From NCBI RefSeq assembly GCF_038002345.1, contig NZ_JBBOCJ010000001.1, forward strand, positions 558,001-622,000: a stretch of 64,000 bases of DNA. The letters run 5' to 3'. The DNA is from Paenibacillus sp. FSL M7-0420. GTDB lineage: Bacteria > Bacillota > Bacilli > Paenibacillales > Paenibacillaceae. The translations under genes and the position numbers were made by a program. The notes beneath the pieces were generated by a model. The model had not been told where the DNA came from and searched no databases. It saw nothing but the letters and a program-made list of their open reading frames with translations. Each line of letters opens with the position of its first letter. Within the stretch, counting starts at the first letter, position 1. Below are positions 53,730-63,061 of the stretch, one piece after another.

Positions 53730-55475
53730 ATGGCGAAAAAGAGAAAATGGTGGTCAGGTTTACTAGTATTATCGTTGGTAGGGGTTCTATTTACAGGTTG
53801 CAGTACAAATAACACTGCGGGTTCTTCAACAAGTGCGCCTGCAGCCACTACAGCTCCGGCAGAGAGTACGGCGCCTGATGCTACGGAAGCACCTTCGGCT
53901 GACGTGCCTGTTGACGGCGGAACACTGGTTACAAGCTCATTCTCCGATATTGTTAATATTAATCCCCTCTTAGTTAATGACACCGCGTCTGGTGATGTGG
54001 CCCAGTTCGTCTTCGCCAAGCTGTACAATCTCGACCGTGAAGGCAATGTACAGGCAGAGGATTGGTCACTGGCTGCCGCACTGCCGGAGATTTCTGAAGA
54101 TGGCTTGACCTATACTGTGAAGCTGAAGGATACCGCCAAATGGAGTGACGGCCAGCCCGTCGTCGCAGATGATGTAATCTACACCGTTGAAATGGCCAAG
54201 AATAAGGAGACAGGCTCTCCGCTGATCAGTGCCTTTGACAAGGTGAAGAGCGTTGAGAAGGTGGATGACCACACCGTCAAGATCACAATGTCCCAAGTCT
54301 ATGCGCCGTTCCTGTATGCGCTGGTCCAGGAGATTGTTCCAGCCCATGTCCTGAAGGATGTGAAGCCGACCGAAATGCAGAAGAACCCCTATGGTACTGA
54401 TCCGGCCAAGACCGTTACAAGCGGACCGTGGAAGTGGACAGCCTGGAAGCAAGGCGAGAGCCATACCCTGGATGCTGATCCGAACTACTGGGGAACCGTG
54501 AAGCCTCATATCGCTCAGGTGATCTACAAGATCTATGCTGACCAGAACACTGAGGTTCAGGCGATTATGAAGGGCGACACGGATCATATCAGCGCGATTC
54601 CGGTAACCCAGGTTGAAGCAGTTAAGGCTGACGGGAAAATCGATATCATCCAGAAGCCGGGCGCGCAGTACGAATATGTTAACTTCAACTTTGACGGCAA
54701 GAACTTCCCGGATGGCTACGGCCTGTTCCAGGGACAGAAGACCAGACAGGCGATTGCCCATGCCTTGAACCGACAAGGAATGGTGGATAATATCCTGAAG
54801 GGCGTAGGCGCGCTGATGAATGCGCCGTTCCTGCCGGATACCTGGGCTGACCCGGGTGATGCTGCTGTGAACTATGATTACAATGCCGAAACGGCCAAGA
54901 AGCTCCTGGCTGAAGACGGCTGGGTTGCGGATGCCAAGGACGGCATTCTGGTCAAAGACGGCCACCGCTTCTCCTTTGAGCTGCAGTATAATGCCGGCAA
55001 CAGCCGCCGTGAACAGGTAGCCGCTGTTATCCAGCAGAACCTGAAGGATGTCGGCATTGAAGTGAAGCCTAAGGCGATCGACTTCGCTGCATGGATTGAC
55101 CAGAACGTAACGCCGGGTAAATATCAGGCCCTGCTGCTGGCATGGTCCCTGAATACACCGGACCCGGATGCAGAGAGCATTTTCTCCTCCAAGTACTTCC
55201 CGCCTGCGGGACAGAACAGCGGCTGGTATAAGAACGAGAAGCTGGATAAGCTGTGGGTAGACGGATATTCCACGGTAGATCAGGCTAAGCGCAAAGAAAT
55301 CTACAAAGAAGTAGGTAAGGAAATCTCAACCGACCTTCCTTATGTCTTCCTGTATCAGTATGGTCAGGCGATCGGAACAGGGCCTAGAGTGCACTGGGCA
55401 GAGGAGGACGCTCCAGAGCCGTCACTGGGCTACGGACAGTTCTTCCACGCTATCAAATGGTGGGTAACCGAGTAA
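53730..55475 (+). CDS. Oligopeptide-binding lipoprotein (SBP family 5, OppA/DppE-like)
   Basis: 581-residue extracytoplasmic lipoprotein that captures peptides for import. Lipobox LFTGC (Cys24) follows the basic MAKKRKWW and a hydrophobic core. A Thr/Ala/Ser-rich linker (APAATTAPAESTAPDATEAP) precedes the binding domain, which shows the family features YTVKLKDTAKWSDGQPVVAD and, later, RQAIAHALNRQGMVDN. SD AAGGAGGAG precedes the ATG. It is the first gene of an A-B-C-D-F operon. A perfect palindrome after it probably limits readthrough so that the binding protein outnumbers the membrane complex. Confidence 0.93.
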   Translation: MAKKRKWWSGLLVLSLVGVLFTGCSTNNTAGSSTSAPAATTAPAESTAPDATEAPSADVPVDGGTLVTSSFSDIVNINPLLVNDTASGDVAQFVFAKLYNLDREGNVQAEDWSLAAALPEISEDGLTYTVKLKDTAKWSDGQPVVADDVIYTVEMAKNKETGSPLISAFDKVKSVEKVDDHTVKITMSQVYAPFLYALVQEIVPAHVLKDVKPTEMQKNPYGTDPAKTVTSGPWKWTAWKQGESHTLDADPNYWGTVKPHIAQVIYKIYADQNTEVQAIMKGDTDHISAIPVTQVEAVKADGKIDIIQKPGAQYEYVNFNFDGKNFPDGYGLFQGQKTRQAIAHALNRQGMVDNILKGVGALMNAPFLPDTWADPGDAAVNYDYNAETAKKLLAEDGWVADAKDGILVKDGHRFSFELQYNAGNSRREQVAAVIQQNLKDVGIEVKPKAIDFAAWIDQNVTPGKYQALLLAWSLNTPDPDAESIFSSKYFPPAGQNSGWYKNEKLDKLWVDGYSTVDQAKRKEIYKEVGKEISTDLPYVFLYQYGQAIGTGPRVHWAEEDAPEPSLGYGQFFHAIKWWVTE

Positions 55476-55501
55476 CGTACCGACTAACTGAATAGACTTG
55501 C

Positions 55502-55539
55502 GGGAGGTGAAAGAGAATTCTCTTTCACCTCCCCCTTTT
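55502..55539 (+). terminator. 32-bp perfect palindrome, partial terminator
   Basis: Bases 55502-55533 are a perfect 32-bp palindrome centred on AATT (arm GGGAGGTGAAAGAGAA), followed by CCCTTTTG. It sits between the binding-protein and permease genes. Confidence 0.75.
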
Positions 55540-55596
55540 GTATAAATAGGGGGCCTTCCGTAATCTATCGCCTTACCATCTCTAGGAGGCTAGCCA

Positions 55597-56568
55597 ATGA
55601 CAGAATATCTGATACGTCGAGTGCTTCAATCGGTACTGGTCATCTTTCTGATTACCATACTGACCTTTCTTCTCATCCATGCAGCTCCGGGCGGCCCTAC
55701 GCAAGTGATGCTCGCGCCGGGCCTGACACCGGAAATCTTCGAGCAGCAGGCCAAGAACCTGGGTCTGGATCAGCCGATTCATATCCAGTATTTCCACTGG
55801 ATCGGCGACCTGCTGCAAGGAGATCTGGGGTATACCTTCAAGAACCATATTGCCATCTCGGACCTGCTGTGGCCGCGTATCGGCAATACCGTAATCCTGA
55901 TGGGCGCGGCTTGGCTGGTATCCCTGCTGATCGCTATCCCCTGGGGAATCTATAATAGTACCAAAGTCTATGGTTTATCGGATCAGACGGCTTCCTTCAT
56001 TTCCTATCTGGGCTTCGCCATGCCGACCTTCTGGTTCGGGATTCTGCTGCAGCAGTGGCTGTCGCTCAAGCTGGACTGGTTCCCATTGTCGGATATGCAT
56101 ACAAGAGGCAAGGAAGGCAGTATAGCTGATTTATTCATGCATCTGGTGCTGCCGGTAACGGTGCTGGCGCTTGGGTTCCTGGCCTCTTATATGAAGTATG
56201 CGCGGGCCAGTATGCTGGAGGTGCTGGATCAGGATTATATCCGTACAGCACGGGCCAAAGGCGTCAAGGAACGGAAGGTCGTCTTCCGCCATGCCCTGCG
56301 CAATGCGCTTATTCCAATTATTACGATACTCGGCCTTGATCTTCCGATCCTGGTAGGCGGGGCTGCACTAACAGAGAATGTATTCAACTGGCCGGGAATG
56401 GGCCGTTGGTTCGTAGAGATGGCCACTGCACGCGAATATTCGGCACTGATGGCTGTGACTATCGTAACGGCTGTGATGGTCGTCATTGGCAATCTGCTGG
56501 CAGATATACTGTATGTCGTAGTTGATCCCCGGGTGAAGCTCGGCAAGCAAGGGGGGAAGGCAGCATGA
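55597..56568 (+). CDS. Oligopeptide ABC transporter permease, OppB-like
   Basis: 323-residue inner-membrane permease with six helices. The N terminus ends in the long amphipathic region PGGPTQVMLAPGLTPEI and the conserved QPIHIQYFHWIGDLLQGDLG. The EAA loop that contacts the ATPase is YIRTARAKGVKERKVV followed by FRHALRNALIPI. SD TAGGAGG precedes the ATG at 55597. It overlaps the next permease by four bases (ATGA). Confidence 0.93.
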   Translation: MTEYLIRRVLQSVLVIFLITILTFLLIHAAPGGPTQVMLAPGLTPEIFEQQAKNLGLDQPIHIQYFHWIGDLLQGDLGYTFKNHIAISDLLWPRIGNTVILMGAAWLVSLLIAIPWGIYNSTKVYGLSDQTASFISYLGFAMPTFWFGILLQQWLSLKLDWFPLSDMHTRGKEGSIADLFMHLVLPVTVLALGFLASYMKYARASMLEVLDQDYIRTARAKGVKERKVVFRHALRNALIPIITILGLDLPILVGGAALTENVFNWPGMGRWFVEMATAREYSALMAVTIVTAVMVVIGNLLADILYVVVDPRVKLGKQGGKAA

Positions 56569-57587
56569 GTACAGACAATACAGAGCTTAGCAAAGGGAAG
56601 GTATCCAAGCCGCTGGGAACGCCGGATATGAGTCCTATGCCGGGCGGAACTGACCCCGAAATTCCGGTGGTGGATTTGGACAGACCTCCCGGCCCGTGGA
56701 GAGTGCTGTGGAAGAAGTTTTCGCGCAATCCTTTTGCTATGGGCGGGTTGATCGTCCTGCTTATCTTTGTGCTGCTGGCGATCTGCGCACCGTTCCTGAC
56801 CTCCTATGGGCCGGAGAAGATTGATCTGATGTTCGCCAACCTGAAGCCTGGAGCGGAGGGGCATCCCCTTGGCACTGACGAGCTGGGCCGCGATATTCTC
56901 AGCAGACTGCTGTACAGCGCACGGATCTCGCTGCTTATCGGTTTCTCGGTTGCTTTTGTATCCGTGCTGGTCGGATCGGTGGTCGGAGCCATTTCGGGTT
57001 ACTTCGGGGGATTCGTGGATACGGTATTCATGCGGATTGTTGACGTCATGAACTCCGTCCCATCCCTGTTCCTGAATATCCTGGTGATGGCGCTGTTCGG
57101 AACACAGATTAAATTCATGATCCTGATTCTGGCGTTCACGAGCTGGATGAGTATTGCCCGGCTGGTCCGGGGAACCTTCCTGCAGCTGCGGGAGATGCAG
57201 TATGTGGAGGCGGCCAGAGCAATCGGCGTATCCAGCTGGGGGATCATCTTCCGGCATCTGCTCCGCAATGCGAGCTTCCCGATCATTGTCAATGCGACCT
57301 TAATGGTCGGCGGCGCGATTCTCAGTGAATCCGCGTTGTCCTATCTGGGTCTTGGTATTCAGGCTCCGGCTACGAGCTGGGGGCTGATGCTCAGCAACGC
57401 GCAGGAGTTCATGCTGATTGATCCGATGCAGGCGGTGTATCCGGGCTTTTGCATCCTGATGGTGGTGCTGGCGGTTAACTTTATCGGCGACGGCATCCGG
57501 GATGCCCTTGATCCCAGACAGCAAGTGACCAAATCCCGGAGGAGGCTGGAACAATGGCGCAAAAACTACTCGAAATCCGGAAATTGA
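56565..57587 (+). CDS. Oligopeptide ABC transporter permease, OppC-like
   Basis: 340-residue permease partner. A polar N-terminal extension of about 45 residues (PLGTPDMSPMPGGTDPEIPV) precedes the first helix (GGLIVLLIFVLLAICAPF). The family marker HPLGTDELGRDILSRLLYSA is present and the EAA loop is YVEAARAIGVSSWGIIFRHL. Overlaps the upstream gene by ATGA and the downstream ATPase start by 34 bp. Confidence 0.93.
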   Translation: MSTDNTELSKGKVSKPLGTPDMSPMPGGTDPEIPVVDLDRPPGPWRVLWKKFSRNPFAMGGLIVLLIFVLLAICAPFLTSYGPEKIDLMFANLKPGAEGHPLGTDELGRDILSRLLYSARISLLIGFSVAFVSVLVGSVVGAISGYFGGFVDTVFMRIVDVMNSVPSLFLNILVMALFGTQIKFMILILAFTSWMSIARLVRGTFLQLREMQYVEAARAIGVSSWGIIFRHLLRNASFPIIVNATLMVGGAILSESALSYLGLGIQAPATSWGLMLSNAQEFMLIDPMQAVYPGFCILMVVLAVNFIGDGIRDALDPRQQVTKSRRRLEQWRKNYSKSGN

Positions 57588-58570
57588 CCGCCGGCTTTGC
57601 AACAGAGAAGGGATTGCTCAAAGCAACCGACGGCATCTCTCTTACTGTGGACAAAGGCCAGACGGTCTGTATTGTAGGCGAATCGGGCAGCGGCAAAAGT
57701 GTCACCTCGCTGGCGATTATGCGCCTGATTGATTATGCGGGCGGTATGATCCTGGATGGAACCATTGACTTCCATGGACAGGATCTGGGGGCGAAGAGCC
57801 AGGAGGAGATGCGGGAAATCCGCGGTAACCGGATTGCGATGATCTTCCAGGACCCGATGTCTTCGCTGAATCCGGTCTTTACCATAGGGGAGCAGATTGC
57901 GGAGAGTCTGCGGCTCCATCAGAACAAGAGTGACTCGGAAGCGTTGAGGCTGGCGGTTGATCTGATCCGGCTGGTCGGCATACCGGCCCCGGAGATCCGT
58001 GCGAAGCAGTACCCGCATGAGCTGTCCGGCGGGATGTGCCAGCGCGTAGTCATTGCGATTGCGCTGGCCTGTAACCCCGAGCTGCTGATTGCCGATGAGC
58101 CGACCACCGCACTTGATGTTACGGTCCAAGCGCAGATTCTGGATCTGCTGCGCAAGCTTCAGTCGGAGCTTGGCATGTCCATCCTGCTGATCACCCACGA
58201 CATGGGGGTTGCCGCCGAGATGGCTGACCGTATTGCTGTGATGTATGCGGGAGCTATAGTGGAAGAGGGGGGTGTGGAAGAGATTTTCGACCATCCCAGC
58301 CATCCGTATACGGTAGGTCTGCTCCAGTCGATTCCGGGGTTTGAAGGCGGACGCGGAGGCGAGCTCTATACGATCAGCGGAACGATTCCGCCGATAGGGC
58401 AGCTGCCAGCGGGCTGCCGCTTCCACCCGCGCTGTCCGCATGCTATGGATATCTGCAGAAGCGAGGAGCCGCCGGATTTCATGATTACAGGCGATCACCG
58501 GACCGCCTGCTGGCTGTTCAAGGATAAGCCGGTGTCAGCGGATACCAGCAGGGAGGCGAAGCGCGCATGA
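57554..58570 (+). CDS. Oligopeptide ABC transporter ATPase, OppD-like
   Basis: 338-residue ATPase. Walker [10 protein letters not shown], signature [10 protein letters not shown] (the M and C variant is common in OppD proteins), Walker [13 protein letters not shown] and H-loop LLITHDMG. The C-terminal oligopeptide-transporter extension with a cysteine cluster is [17 protein letters not shown] plus a later RTACW, which in relatives binds an iron-sulfur cluster. The ATG at 57554 is preceded by GGAGGAGG. The start lies inside the OppC gene, so translation is coupled. Confidence 0.93.
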   Translation: MAQKLLEIRKLTAGFATEKGLLKATDGISLTVDKGQTVCIVGESGSGKSVTSLAIMRLIDYAGGMILDGTIDFHGQDLGAKSQEEMREIRGNRIAMIFQDPMSSLNPVFTIGEQIAESLRLHQNKSDSEALRLAVDLIRLVGIPAPEIRAKQYPHELSGGMCQRVVIAIALACNPELLIADEPTTALDVTVQAQILDLLRKLQSELGMSILLITHDMGVAAEMADRIAVMYAGAIVEEGGVEEIFDHPSHPYTVGLLQSIPGFEGGRGGELYTISGTIPPIGQLPAGCRFHPRCPHAMDICRSEEPPDFMITGDHRTACWLFKDKPVSADTSREAKRA

Positions 58571-59592
58571 TGAACAAGACAGCAACTATACCGGACCGTA
58601 AGCTATCGTCCTCCTCAGAAGTGCTGGTGGAGGTTAAGGATATTAAGAAGTATTTTCCGATCACCAAGGGCCTGCTTAACCGGACCGTCGGGCAGGTGAA
58701 GGCGGTAGATGGAGTCAATCTGGCGATCCGCCAAGGTGAGACGTTCGGGCTGGTCGGGGAATCCGGCTGCGGCAAATCCACCTTCGGACGGGTACTTCTC
58801 CGGCTGCAAAGTGCGACCGGGGGGCAGGTGTTATTCAAGGGCCAGGATATCCATTCGCTGGGTTCGCGTGACATGCGGAAGCTGCGGGAAGAGATGCAGA
58901 TTATTTTCCAGGACCCGTTCGGGTCGCTGAATCCGCGCTTCCTCGTCAAGGATATTATCGGCGAGCCGCTGCGTATTCACTGGAACATGTCCGGCAAGGA
59001 GATCGATGCCCGGGTGGTTGAACTGATGGAACTGGTGGGTCTGGATGCCAGCCGCCGGAACCGCTATCCGCATGAATTCTCCGGCGGACAACGCCAGCGC
59101 ATTGGCATCGCCCGGGCGATTGCGCTGAATCCGCAGTTTATTGTGGCCGATGAGGCCGTGTCCGCGCTTGACGTATCCGTGCAATCCCAGGTCATTAACC
59201 TGCTGATGAAGCTGCAGAAGGAGCTGGGCTTAACCTTCCTGTTCATCGCGCATGGTCTTAACGTTGTCCGGCATATCTCTGACCGTGTGGGGGTCATGTA
59301 CCTGGGCAAGCTGGTGGAGGTGGGGGAGACGGAGGCGCTGTTCGCGGCCCCGCTGCATCCGTATACTGCCGCCCTGCTATCGGCCATTCCGAAGCCGACG
59401 CCAAGGCGCAAGCAGGAGCGTATTATGCTGGAGGGAGATGTGCCCTCCCCGGCCAATCCGCCCTCGGGCTGCAGGTTCCATACCCGCTGCCCGTTCGTCC
59501 AGGACAAATGCCGTTCGGTGGAGCCGCTGCTGGAAGAGGTCCTGCCGGGCCGTCCGGTAGCCTGTCATTTCCCGTTGCTTCCGAAATCCTGA
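58567..59592 (+). CDS. Oligopeptide ABC transporter ATPase, OppF-like
   Basis: 341-residue second ATPase. Walker [10 protein letters not shown], signature [10 protein letters not shown], Walker [13 protein letters not shown] and H-loop LFIAHGLNV, which has HG where HD is usual. N-terminal [15 protein letters not shown] and the C-terminal Cys cluster [17 protein letters not shown] with a later VACHF are typical of OppF. ATGA overlap with OppD. Last gene of the operon, followed by two terminators. Confidence 0.93.
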   Translation: MMNKTATIPDRKLSSSSEVLVEVKDIKKYFPITKGLLNRTVGQVKAVDGVNLAIRQGETFGLVGESGCGKSTFGRVLLRLQSATGGQVLFKGQDIHSLGSRDMRKLREEMQIIFQDPFGSLNPRFLVKDIIGEPLRIHWNMSGKEIDARVVELMELVGLDASRRNRYPHEFSGGQRQRIGIARAIALNPQFIVADEAVSALDVSVQSQVINLLMKLQKELGLTFLFIAHGLNVVRHISDRVGVMYLGKLVEVGETEALFAAPLHPYTAALLSAIPKPTPRRKQERIMLEGDVPSPANPPSGCRFHTRCPFVQDKCRSVEPLLEEVLPGRPVACHFPLLPKS

Positions 59593-59620
59593 TCAAGGAT
59601 TACCCTGTGCTGTACCGAAG

Positions 59621-59658
59621 AGGGACACTGCTGAATCTTACGCGGTGTTCCTTTTTTT
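59621..59658 (+). terminator. Intrinsic terminator of oligopeptide operon
   Basis: AGGGACAC (59621-59628) pairs with GTGTTCCT (59645-59652) with one G-U, then seven T. Confidence 0.82.
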
Positions 59659-59670
59659 GATTTTGGGGCG

Positions 59671-59728
59671 CCCCGCAAAGTACCTGAGTCATCAACTACG
59701 CTAAAGCTCCACTTTGTGGGGTTATTTT
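59671..59728 (+). terminator. Second hairpin in tandem
   Basis: CCCCGCAAAG (59671-59680) pairs with CTTTGTGGGG (59712-59721) over ten bases with one G-U, then TTATTTTG. Confidence 0.6.
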
Positions 59729-59818
59729 GTATGGTCGCCTCAAACTAATCATTGTGCTACAGGCATTTCTATAAGAAAATGAGGAAAAGACAACGCAAAC
59801 GTTGCGGAACCGGAGGCT

Positions 59819-61201
59819 ATGGTGAAAAAGGTCAATACAGCAATTTCAGCACTCTTTATCCTTGTTATGATAATAGCTGGCTGGGTATGGGCAGTGTCAG
59901 TACATACCTGGACCCTGGCGGGGACCATGGCTTCCCTGCTCTGTCTGGCCCTGTTTATCTGGACGGGCCTGCGGGCCATCCCTGCTATAACCGGGTACAT
60001 CCTGAGCCCCGGCGCACTGCGGACGGTGAATACGGACGACTCGCCGGAGGAACGGCAGCGGATCTGGTGGAAGATTGTGCTGTGGGTGATATTCAGCCGG
60101 GTGCTGCTAATCCTTGCGGCTTATGTATTCTGGGTGCTTCGGGAGGGAGGCTCCGGCAGCCTGTTCTCCCACTTCATTGAGATGTGGCATATCCGCGGAA
60201 TTGATGCCATGTCTTATCTGGGCATTGCCGAGCGGTGGTATGTGACGGAGGGAGATCCAAGATTTCATATTGTGTTTCTGCCGTTCTTCCCCGTGATGAT
60301 CAAGCTGGCGCAGTTCTTCACAGGCAATTATATGGCTGCCGGATTTGCCGTCGCCAATCTCTGCACGCTTGCGGCGGCGTTGTTCGCTTATGAGCTGGCT
60401 CGGCTGGATATGGGACGCAGGAATGCCCTGCGGGTGGTGAAGTACGTCTTCATCTTTCCGTCAGCCTTCTTTTTCTTCCTTCCCATGACAGAGGCGCTGT
60501 TCCTGCTGCTCTCCCTGATGGCGCTCTTGTTTGTCCGCAAAAAGCGCTGGCTGCTGGGCTGCCTCTGTGCGGCGCTGGCCGGATTCACCCGTTCCCCGGG
60601 GATTCTGCTGGCCGTGCCGATTGCCGTGGAATTTGCCCGGGAGCTGGCTGCTGGTTACAGGTCAATGGACCGGAGGGCTTTTACGAATAAGCTGATCTTG
60701 GCCGTTGTCTCCCTGGTGAGCGTCTCCTTCGGTCTGCTGGCTTATCTCTACATCAATTACAATGTGACGGGCAACGCGTTCCAGTTCAGTATTTATCAGC
60801 GGGAGCACTGGTCGCAGCGGTTCTACTTCTTTTTCGATACCGTGAGATATCAGATGGAATATGCGGTCAATACCTTCAAGGATGCCGATTACCGGTCGTT
60901 CCTGGGACTATGGCTGCCGAATTTGTGCGCAATCTTCCTGGTGCTGTTCATAATGCTCCGCAGTACGAAGAAGCTTAATCCCGCCTACATGGCGTACCTG
61001 ATCGCCTATTTCGTCTATGTGGTGGCCCCGACTTGGCTGCTGTCCGCTCCGCGTTATTTCGCTGTTGCTTTTCCGCTGGCGTTCGCGGCTGTGCTGTTGA
61101 CGGAGGATAAGAAGTGGAAGGATATCCTGCTCACTACGCTATTTATTGCGGGGGGTCTCCTGTATCTGGCGGTGTTTGTATCCGGTTATCCGGTGTATTA
61201 G
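59819..61201 (+). CDS. PIG-V-like mannosyltransferase family membrane protein
   Basis: 460-residue polytopic protein with about ten helices. The extracytoplasmic catalytic-type loop DAMSYLGIAERWYV followed by FHIVFLPFFPVMIKL matches the PIG-V (GT76-like) family of GT-C enzymes, where the Asp is essential for transfer from polyprenyl-phosphate mannose. C-terminal WLLSAPRYFAVAFPLAF is also family-like. GGAGG at 59812-59816 is only 2 bases from the ATG and 5 from the GTG at 59822, so GTG may be the real start. Bacteria lack GPI anchors, so the acceptor must be a wall glycan, lipid or protein. Confidence 0.8.
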   Translation: MVKKVNTAISALFILVMIIAGWVWAVSVHTWTLAGTMASLLCLALFIWTGLRAIPAITGYILSPGALRTVNTDDSPEERQRIWWKIVLWVIFSRVLLILAAYVFWVLREGGSGSLFSHFIEMWHIRGIDAMSYLGIAERWYVTEGDPRFHIVFLPFFPVMIKLAQFFTGNYMAAGFAVANLCTLAAALFAYELARLDMGRRNALRVVKYVFIFPSAFFFFLPMTEALFLLLSLMALLFVRKKRWLLGCLCAALAGFTRSPGILLAVPIAVEFARELAAGYRSMDRRAFTNKLILAVVSLVSVSFGLLAYLYINYNVTGNAFQFSIYQREHWSQRFYFFFDTVRYQMEYAVNTFKDADYRSFLGLWLPNLCAIFLVLFIMLRSTKKLNPAYMAYLIAYFVYVVAPTWLLSAPRYFAVAFPLAFAAVLLTEDKKWKDILLTTLFIAGGLLYLAVFVSGYPVY

Positions 61202-61225
61202 TGTGTATTAGAAATTACAGAAACG

Positions 61226-61891
61226 ATGGTGGCTATGCAGATTCAACTAGAAGATCAGATGGTTACGTTACATGTCCAGTATGCCAAGCGCAAGAAGCTT
61301 TCCGTAACGGTGGACGGCTCGGACCTCATTACCGTTAAGGCGCCCAAGGGAACGAGTGAAGAGACGATCCTCGGTGCGGTAGCAAGTCTAGGCCCGAAGA
61401 TTCTGGAGAAGCTGCGCAGCAATGCGGCGGCACGGCAGGTGCCGAGGGTTAAGGCTTATGAGGGCGACGAAGAAGCCTTCTTGTACTTGGGGAAGGAGTA
61501 TGCGCTGCATGAGCTGATTGGGGACCGGCAGGCGGATGCAGAGGAGCTGAAGCTTGCGCTGAAGAAGTTCTATACGGCCAGTCTGAAAAAAATCATCGCA
61601 GAGCGCATCAAGCCCTACCAGACGCAGCTCAGAGTGAAGCCGAAGAGTATGGAGATTGTGGAGTCGCGGACCAAGTGGGGGAGCTGCAGCTTTGACGGCA
61701 AGCTGACGTTCAACTACCGCCTGGCCATGGCGCCGCCCGAAGTGATCGACTATGTCATCATTCATGAGCTGTGTCATCTGCTGCATATGAATCATGACCG
61801 TTCCTTCTGGCGGCGCTTGGGCAGTATTATGCCGGACTATAAGGAGAAGGAGGCCTACCTGGCCCGGCAGGGGCAGTTCATGACGCTATGA
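61226..61891 (+). CDS. DUF45/YgjP-type zinc metallopeptidase
   Basis: 221 residues. The zinc site HELCHLLHMNHDRSFW (HExxH with a third ligand His downstream) and the preceding SRTKWGSCSFDGKLTFNYRL define the YgjP/DUF45 (M48-related) family. The N-terminal domain begins with a KRKKLSVTVDG beta segment. It follows the PIG-V-like gene by 24 bp and may be co-transcribed. The SD is weak, so ATG 61226 or 61235 may be used. Substrates of this family are unknown. Confidence 0.9.
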   Translation: MVAMQIQLEDQMVTLHVQYAKRKKLSVTVDGSDLITVKAPKGTSEETILGAVASLGPKILEKLRSNAAARQVPRVKAYEGDEEAFLYLGKEYALHELIGDRQADAEELKLALKKFYTASLKKIIAERIKPYQTQLRVKPKSMEIVESRTKWGSCSFDGKLTFNYRLAMAPPEVIDYVIIHELCHLLHMNHDRSFWRRLGSIMPDYKEKEAYLARQGQFMTL

Positions 61892-61923
61892 ACATTTTAC
61901 AAGGGTAAAAGTGTTGCGTACGC

Positions 61924-62799
61924 CTAGGCGATGGAAGTAGCCGGATGCTTAACGTTCGCAGGATATTGCTGCCCGCCCTGAGTGCGGACGAATAGGCCCT
62001 CTGAATGGCTGCTGCCTGACAGCTCCAGGCCATCATCATCAGGAGTGAAGTGAAAGACAATCGTCTCCGTGTCGCTGTCTGCAAGCTTCAGGGCAATTTC
62101 GCGGCAGGAGACGGGCTGTGCGCTGATTAGATCGAAGAGCTCAAGCTGCCCATTCTCCTGCTGGCAGATGGCAATGAGATTCTCGTCCTCCAGGTAATAG
62201 AGCTGGTCGCTGAATACGTTCAGGCAGTAGAACATCAATAGTCCATGGGCGCCGGCGATGCCAAAACGCTCAGATACCGGTACCCGCTGCGCTCCAAGGG
62301 TAGAGACCAGACTCAGATCACGCGGGTCGGCAAGATCCAGCTTGCGGATTGCCGCAGATCCGGCAGTGCCCCCGGGGCAGGCCATGGAGAAGATCTGTTC
62401 TTCCACCGGGTGGAAGCCGAATTTAGGATAGAACTCCAAGACTGACTCATTGGCAAAAAGATACATGAATTCACACGCTTGTCCATACTCCTCCAGCACC
62501 TTGTCCATCAACCGGGCAGACAGGCCGCGTCCTCTATAGTCAGGATGAGTCATCACCGTTCCGATCTGCACAGCAGGGGACTTCACTCCATTAATGGTTA
62601 GCTCCAGCAGATTTACCGAGACATTCGCCACGATCCGGTTTCCCTCCGCGTAAGAATATGGAACATACTTATCCGTCCAGAAGCCCTCCTCATACCAGCG
62701 CTCCAGCTCCAGCTCGAACGTGTCTTTTGCCAGCCCCAAAAAGCTATTCCGCAGCGGCTCTATATCTTTGTAATCCCTAACAAACTTCAATTCTTGCAT
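61924..62799 (-). CDS. GNAT family N-acetyltransferase
   Basis: 291 residues: N-terminal GNAT domain with the acetyl-CoA loop VMTHPDYRGRGLSARLMDKV and YPKFGFHPVEEQ, then a C-terminal extension of about 130 residues rich in beta strands, probably a second degenerate GNAT or sterol-carrier-like domain. SD GGAG lies nine bases before the ATG. Substrate unknown; the two-domain layout resembles Eis-like acetyltransferases. Confidence 0.85.
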   Translation of the reverse strand: MQELKFVRDYKDIEPLRNSFLGLAKDTFELELERWYEEGFWTDKYVPYSYAEGNRIVANVSVNLLELTINGVKSPAVQIGTVMTHPDYRGRGLSARLMDKVLEEYGQACEFMYLFANESVLEFYPKFGFHPVEEQIFSMACPGGTAGSAAIRKLDLADPRDLSLVSTLGAQRVPVSERFGIAGAHGLLMFYCLNVFSDQLYYLEDENLIAICQQENGQLELFDLISAQPVSCREIALKLADSDTETIVFHFTPDDDGLELSGSSHSEGLFVRTQGGQQYPANVKHPATSIA

Positions 62800-63061
62800 G
62801 GTCTATCACTCCATATAGTATATTTGTTACCCCTACAGTATAAGCCATTATATACCATAGGTCATATTTCAGGGTTCCAATACCACAGATTTTAACTATA
62901 GTCAATACGCTAAAGGATACCTTAAAGTACTCTCTGGTACTATTCACATTTAATGGCAAGAACGTTATCTTAGGTAATAAGAAGTGTTCACTATTAAGAA
63001 CCTGTTGTAATGAACCTATTACTGAAACGGTAGCGAAATTATAGACAGCTGGAGGTAACCC
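62800..63061. other. Intergenic region upstream of lasso cyclase
   Basis: 262 bp, AT-rich. No small ORF resembling a lasso precursor in any frame. AGTAC-TCTCTG-GTACT (62926-62941) is a short inverted repeat. GGAGGT at 63051-63056 is the SD of the cyclase gene. Confidence 0.5.

Noticed and set aside
62940..63033. Short ORFs upstream of the lasso cyclase as precursor peptide
   Set aside because: ATGs at 62953 and 63010 reach stops within eight codons, have no SD and no lasso core pattern.
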